DNA of 7,996 nucleotides from NCBI GenBank assembly GCA_016293435.1, contig JAEDEG010000112.1, positions 1 through 7,996 on the forward strand, in the 5' to 3' direction. This document shows, piece after piece, positions 4,671-7,996 of the stretch. Under the pieces are notes generated by a model that saw only the letters and a list, made by a program, of their open reading frames with translations, had not been told where the DNA came from and did not search any database. The translations under genes and the position numbers were made by a program. Within the stretch, counting starts at the first letter, position 1, and every line of letters starts with the position of its first letter. The DNA is from Clostridia bacterium (GTDB lineage: Bacteria; Bacillota; Clostridia; UMGS1810).

Positions 4671-5864
4671 TTACTCCTTCATATCAATAATAATTTCATC
4701 ATAGAGCAAAAGTGCGCCATCCCTGGTATTGTCTGCCTTTACAATGGCATTTTTATCGTCCTTGTAGAGCACCTCAATCTCACGGAAGCGTACCGTGTTT
4801 TCTGTTTTAACATACACTCCCGCCTTACCGTCCTTTACTCTTACCGCCTCAAGCGGCACCTTGTATCCGGTGTAGCTGTTTTTTACCAAGGTAAGACTGG
4901 TAAAACGGTTAGACAAAATATATTCACTGTATGCGATGGACGAAAGCGTTATAATATAGTCACCGCTCTGAGCCGGTGAAATATATTCAACAGCTGCACG
5001 TATATCCTTATTTTCTCCCGCAAATCTCACGGTGACAGCCTCGCCCGGCTTAAACGATGTAGCCTGTTGTTCATTTGCTTTTATCGATATCCACCATTTT
5101 GAATTGTCAATAATTTTGCACACAACACCATTTTTTACAGCTTCCTCGGTGGAAACAGCTTTCTTTTTGGCTGTTTCATAGTCGGAAACAGTCATAGAAA
5201 GTGCCTTTTCGGAGGTAAGAATTTCTTCATAGCCATCGAGCGCAGTAGAAAATATGCCGTGGGAGGGAGAAACTATTTCGGTTTTTTTGCCGCCGTAGCT
5301 TCTCTCAAGACGAAGCTTTTCGGCACGGAGGCTCTCCAGAGTGTCCGCCTTTATTTCGCCTCCTCCCTCAAGCTCCAGCTTGCGATCTATCAAAAGCGAT
5401 GCATCAAGCCTTGCCGCAGAAACCGCACTCATGTCTCGTATGAATGATGCCTCCACAATTTCTTCCACTTTTTTGTCTATTTCTTCGCCGATTTTTTGGG
5501 GATTGGAGTCTAACATGCTCACTTCATTGGGCGATGAATTTATTTCACTTATTCTCTTGTTTATGTCTGCAAGACGGGTGCGGGTTTCATCATCTATGGT
5601 GCTGTCGTAATAAACTGCCACAACCTTGCCTTTTTTGACCATTTCGTTTTCTGAAACCGCAGGATCGAGAACACCGCTGTCCTCCACATCTGCCGAAACA
5701 AGATATTCGCTGCGGGTGATAATGCCATCAAACTCGTAGCTTTTTTCAAAGGTTTCGATTTGCGCTATAATTGTTCTTTCGGTAGAGTTATATATATTAA
5801 AAACACTGTATACCACATAAATCGCCAAAATCAGTATCAAAATTTTGGGGATAAGCTTTTTCAT
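4671..5864 (-). CDS. HlyD-like membrane adaptor protein of the division cluster
   Basis: The 397-residue protein has a short cytoplasmic start (MKK), one N-terminal membrane segment (about 5-24) and a long extracytoplasmic part. Residues 45-88 (EFDGIITRSEYLVSADVEDS, later VKKGKVVAVYYD) look like the first half of a biotinyl-lipoyl hammerhead. Residues 91-190 are charged and helical, consistent with a hairpin coiled coil. Residues 196-216 (EIVSPSHGIFSTALDGYEEI) look like the second lipoyl half. The rest is beta-rich (255-370), resembling the barrel and membrane-proximal parts of periplasmic adaptors. No ABC or RND partner is visible in the window. Its start overlaps the miaA stop by ATGA and has GAGGTG upstream. 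The gene precedes yggS-sepF, a placement I recall from other Clostridia, so it may act at the division site rather than in export. That role is inference. Confidence 0.8.
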   Translation of the reverse strand: MKKLIPKILILILAIYVVYSVFNIYNSTERTIIAQIETFEKSYEFDGIITRSEYLVSADVEDSGVLDPAVSENEMVKKGKVVAVYYDSTIDDETRTRLADINKRISEINSSPNEVSMLDSNPQKIGEEIDKKVEEIVEASFIRDMSAVSAARLDASLLIDRKLELEGGGEIKADTLESLRAEKLRLERSYGGKKTEIVSPSHGIFSTALDGYEEILTSEKALSMTVSDYETAKKKAVSTEEAVKNGVVCKIIDNSKWWISIKANEQQATSFKPGEAVTVRFAGENKDIRAAVEYISPAQSGDYIITLSSIAYSEYILSNRFTSLTLVKNSYTGYKVPLEAVRVKDGKAGVYVKTENTVRFREIEVLYKDDKNAIVKADNTRDGALLLYDEIIIDMKE

Positions 5865-6793
5865 AGGGTCACCTCATTATTTTTTAATATGGAAAGTGCC
5901 TCTGCCACAGGGTCTGATGCCTCAGAGAGGTTTATCCAGTTTACCTCAGTGCTGCGCCCAAACCAGGTGAGCTGGCGTTTGGCATAGCGGCGGGAATCTC
6001 TTTTCAGTATTTCGACCGCCTCCGAAAGAGTGCATTTGCCCCGCAGATACCAAATAAGCTCCTTGTAGCCAAGTGCCTGCATGGAGGTATGCTTCATATT
6101 GCAGCCCATAGCATAAAGCGTCCACACCTCGGCAAGAAGCCCGTTTTGCATCATTTTGTCCACACGATTGTTTATTCTATCATACAGCTCTTCTCTGTTG
6201 CGAGTGAGACCTATATACACATACTTATAGGGCGAGGGTTTTTCTTTGGTTTTTCGATTGTGCTCTGATATAGTTTCGCCGGTAAGACGATAATATTCGA
6301 TAGCACGAATAACCCGCTTTACATTGTTCATATGAATTGCTTCGGCACTTTCGGGATCCACGGATTTCAAAATTTGAAAAAGAGCCTCTGTGCCCTCTTT
6401 TTCGCAAAAATCCATAAGCTCCGAGCGGATTTTTTCACTGCCGGTTGTCTCGGTAAAGTCGATATCCCTCACAAATGAATCGGCATAAAGCCCCGTACCG
6501 CCAACCATTATGACCGGCTTGCCCTTGGCAAAAATCTTTTGCGCCACTATTTTTGCCCGGGTGCAAAAATCGCTTACACTAAAGCTTTGAAAGGGGCTTA
6601 TTATATCTATCATATGATGGGGCACTCCCTGCTTCTCGGGCTCTGTGACCTTTGCAGTGCCAATATTCATTCCCCTGTACACCTGCATGGAGTCACAGGA
6701 AATTATTTCGGCATCTAAAAGCTTTGCAAGCTTGACCGAGAGCTCGGTTTTGCCGGTGCCGGTGGGCCCAACAATCAGAATTAATGTATTCAT
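5861..6793 (-). CDS. miaA: tRNA dimethylallyltransferase
   Basis: MiaA transfers a dimethylallyl group to N6 of A37 in tRNAs that read codons beginning with U. The chosen start gives 310 residues, the usual size. Signatures are the P-loop GPTGTGKT (9-16), SCDSMQVYRGMNIGTAK (32-48), PHHMID (58-63), VGGTGLYADSF (97-107), later KRVIRAIEYY and QALGYKEL, and the C-terminal RDSRRYAKRQLTWFGR. The start at 6793 is preferred because the family begins directly with the beta strand before the P-loop (MNTLILIVGPTG). A longer frame from 6832 would add 13 residues that overlap mutL. The start lies four bases after the mutL TGA stop. GAGG is only two bases before the ATG, so translation likely depends on coupling to mutL. 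The stop overlaps the next gene by ATGA. Confidence 0.95.
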   Translation of the reverse strand: MNTLILIVGPTGTGKTELSVKLAKLLDAEIISCDSMQVYRGMNIGTAKVTEPEKQGVPHHMIDIISPFQSFSVSDFCTRAKIVAQKIFAKGKPVIMVGGTGLYADSFVRDIDFTETTGSEKIRSELMDFCEKEGTEALFQILKSVDPESAEAIHMNNVKRVIRAIEYYRLTGETISEHNRKTKEKPSPYKYVYIGLTRNREELYDRINNRVDKMMQNGLLAEVWTLYAMGCNMKHTSMQALGYKELIWYLRGKCTLSEAVEILKRDSRRYAKRQLTWFGRSTEVNWINLSEASDPVAEALSILKNNEVTL

Positions 6794-6797
6794 ATCC

Positions 6798-7996
6798 TCA
6801 TACTTTTCTCTTAAATTGCTTTTCCATCTCATACTTTGTCATTGAAATACAAATCGGTCTGCCGTGGGGACAGGTGTTGATATAGTCAAAGGAAAGCACC
6901 TTTTCACAAAGTGTCTCCATTTCGCGTCTGTCCAAAACGCTGTTGCCCTTGAGGGCTCTTTTGCACGCTATGGTGTGAAGCGCATCTTCAAGCACGGTTT
7001 TTCGGGCATCGGTGTACCCACGCTCCAAAAGATTGGCAAGCTCTGTGACAGCACCTTCTATATCGCCGTCTGTCACAGCCGCCGGAGCCGCTCTGACCAC
7101 AATTGCACAATCGCCAAATTCCTCACACTCAAAGCCGAGATCTGCAAAAAAATCAAAATTTTCGCACACAAGGGGGAAAATCGCAGGCTCAAAACTCACC
7201 ACAGCCGGCAGCAAAAGCCTCTGAGAGCTAATGCTTTTGGTTCGATATTCCTCCAAAAGCTGCTCAAAATAAAGTCTCTCGTGCGCCGCGTGCTGATCTA
7301 TAATCAGCATTTCGTTTTCCTTTTGAATCAATATATATGTGGCAAAGACCTGACCTATCAGCACAAAATCTATACCTGCCTTACATGAAATCTGAGCAGG
7401 ATGCTCTGATTTGTCACAAACATCCTTTATATTGCGAGCATCATCACCCGCTTTTTCGTAATGTGCGCCCGGGTGTTCTTGGACATCTTGTTTGCCGGGA
7501 AAAAATTTTGCTGTTATATCTTTCATAGGCTCTTTAGCCTGTATGATATCGGGGTCTGACTGATATCCCGCGCTATCGTCTGATTTGAAAAAGGATAAAT
7601 CCTCTTTGCTGAAAAAGACATTTGCGGCAATATGATCAGGCACATCGGCATCCGGTGGTGTATTTTCTTCCGGATGACTTGCCGCAGCTGCCGGGGGAGT
7701 GTCTGCAAATGCTATATTTGTATTTTCAGGCAAAGCGACGTTCTCTTTTTTTACCGATGGGGCAGATTTTTGTCCATCAAGGCTTTCGGACTCGGTCTTT
7801 TGCCTGAAAAAAGCATCTCTCAATAGATTTATGTCAAGCTGAGAGGCTCTGTTTTGTTCTTTGGCAGCATCCTCTTTAGCCTTCATTATTATCTTTCGCT
7901 TAGAATCGGAGCTCATCTGCACCTCGGGCACATATTTTTTTACCGAGAGGGCATTTTTGACCGCCCAAAAAACCGAATGATAAACCTTTTTGTCGT
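6798..7996 (-). CDS. mutL: DNA mismatch repair protein MutL (C-terminal part; 5' end outside window)
   Basis: The frame is open to the window edge, so the N-terminal ATPase domain lies beyond it; 398 codons are visible. The first visible residues (DKKVYHSVFWAVKNALSVKK) fit the end of the ATPase/transducer domain. A long, poorly conserved linker rich in Ala, Pro and Asp follows (about 7925-7380). The C-terminal dimerisation and endonuclease domain has the metal-binding motif DQHAAHERLYFE (7263-7298), matching DQHA-x2-E-x4-E, then ACKRALKGN and CPHGRP (6855-6872). All three motifs of the nicking type of MutL are intact, as expected in bacteria without MutH. A GTG at 7929-7931 is internal and not a start. 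MutL links MutS mismatch recognition to strand incision. Confidence 0.95.
   Translation of the reverse strand, partial: DKKVYHSVFWAVKNALSVKKYVPEVQMSSDSKRKIIMKAKEDAAKEQNRASQLDINLLRDAFFRQKTESESLDGQKSAPSVKKENVALPENTNIAFADTPPAAAASHPEENTPPDADVPDHIAANVFFSKEDLSFFKSDDSAGYQSDPDIIQAKEPMKDITAKFFPGKQDVQEHPGAHYEKAGDDARNIKDVCDKSEHPAQISCKAGIDFVLIGQVFATYILIQKENEMLIIDQHAAHERLYFEQLLEEYRTKSISSQRLLLPAVVSFEPAIFPLVCENFDFFADLGFECEEFGDCAIVVRAAPAAVTDGDIEGAVTELANLLERGYTDARKTVLEDALHTIACKRALKGNSVLDRREMETLCEKVLSFDYINTCPHGRPICISMTKYEMEKQFKRKV

Noticed and set aside
6794..6832. A 13-residue N-terminal extension of MiaA overlapping mutL
   Set aside because: The extra residues (MRWKSNLREKYED) do not fit the family, which starts just before the P-loop.
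7929..7931. GTG start of a 377-residue protein
   Set aside because: The frame continues upstream to the window edge with MutL-like residues, so this GTG is an internal valine codon.

Overview
The window looks like chromosomal DNA of a low-to-moderate GC Firmicute, most likely a gut-type Clostridia (Oscillospirales/Ruminococcaceae-like). This rests on gene order and protein character, not on a database match. Strong Shine-Dalgarno sites, a SepF/YlmH/DivIVA division cluster and a mutL-miaA pair all fit that group.

Left part (1-1251), plus strand. A gene for a TIM-barrel sugar phosphate isomerase/epimerase is broken by a 113-bp non-coding repeat (about 755-867). Removing exactly 113 bp rejoins the frame into a normal 274-residue protein. 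The end of another copy of the same repeat lies at 1-47, just upstream of the gene. A third complete copy sits on the minus strand at 2610-2722, between ylmH and divIVA. Each full copy can fold into three consecutive hairpins, has no terminal inverted repeats and no obvious target duplication. It is best read as a small non-autonomous mobile element. Between the broken gene and rsmA (1027-1251) is a 225-bp gap. It holds four tandem 11-bp repeats that resemble a PhoB/PhoP-type operator, a perfect 15-bp palindrome, a hairpin and a strong bidirectional terminator. These may form a small RNA gene.

Right part (1252-7996), minus strand. Eight tightly packed genes run in the order mutL (5' end outside the window), miaA, an HlyD-like membrane adaptor, yggS, sepF, ylmH, divIVA and rsmA. 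Most junctions are overlaps or gaps of 3-15 bp, so they probably form one operon. The only sizeable internal gap is the repeat copy between ylmH and divIVA. The genes join mismatch repair (MutL) and tRNA modification (MiaA) to the conserved ylm/division group: PLP homeostasis (YggS), Z-ring anchoring (SepF), an S4 RNA-binding ribosome-associated protein (YlmH) and a polar/septal coiled-coil scaffold (DivIVA). 16S rRNA dimethylation (RsmA) comes last, followed by the terminator.

The core genes are ordinary. The unusual material is the three-hairpin repeat family and the 1027-1251 intergenic region.
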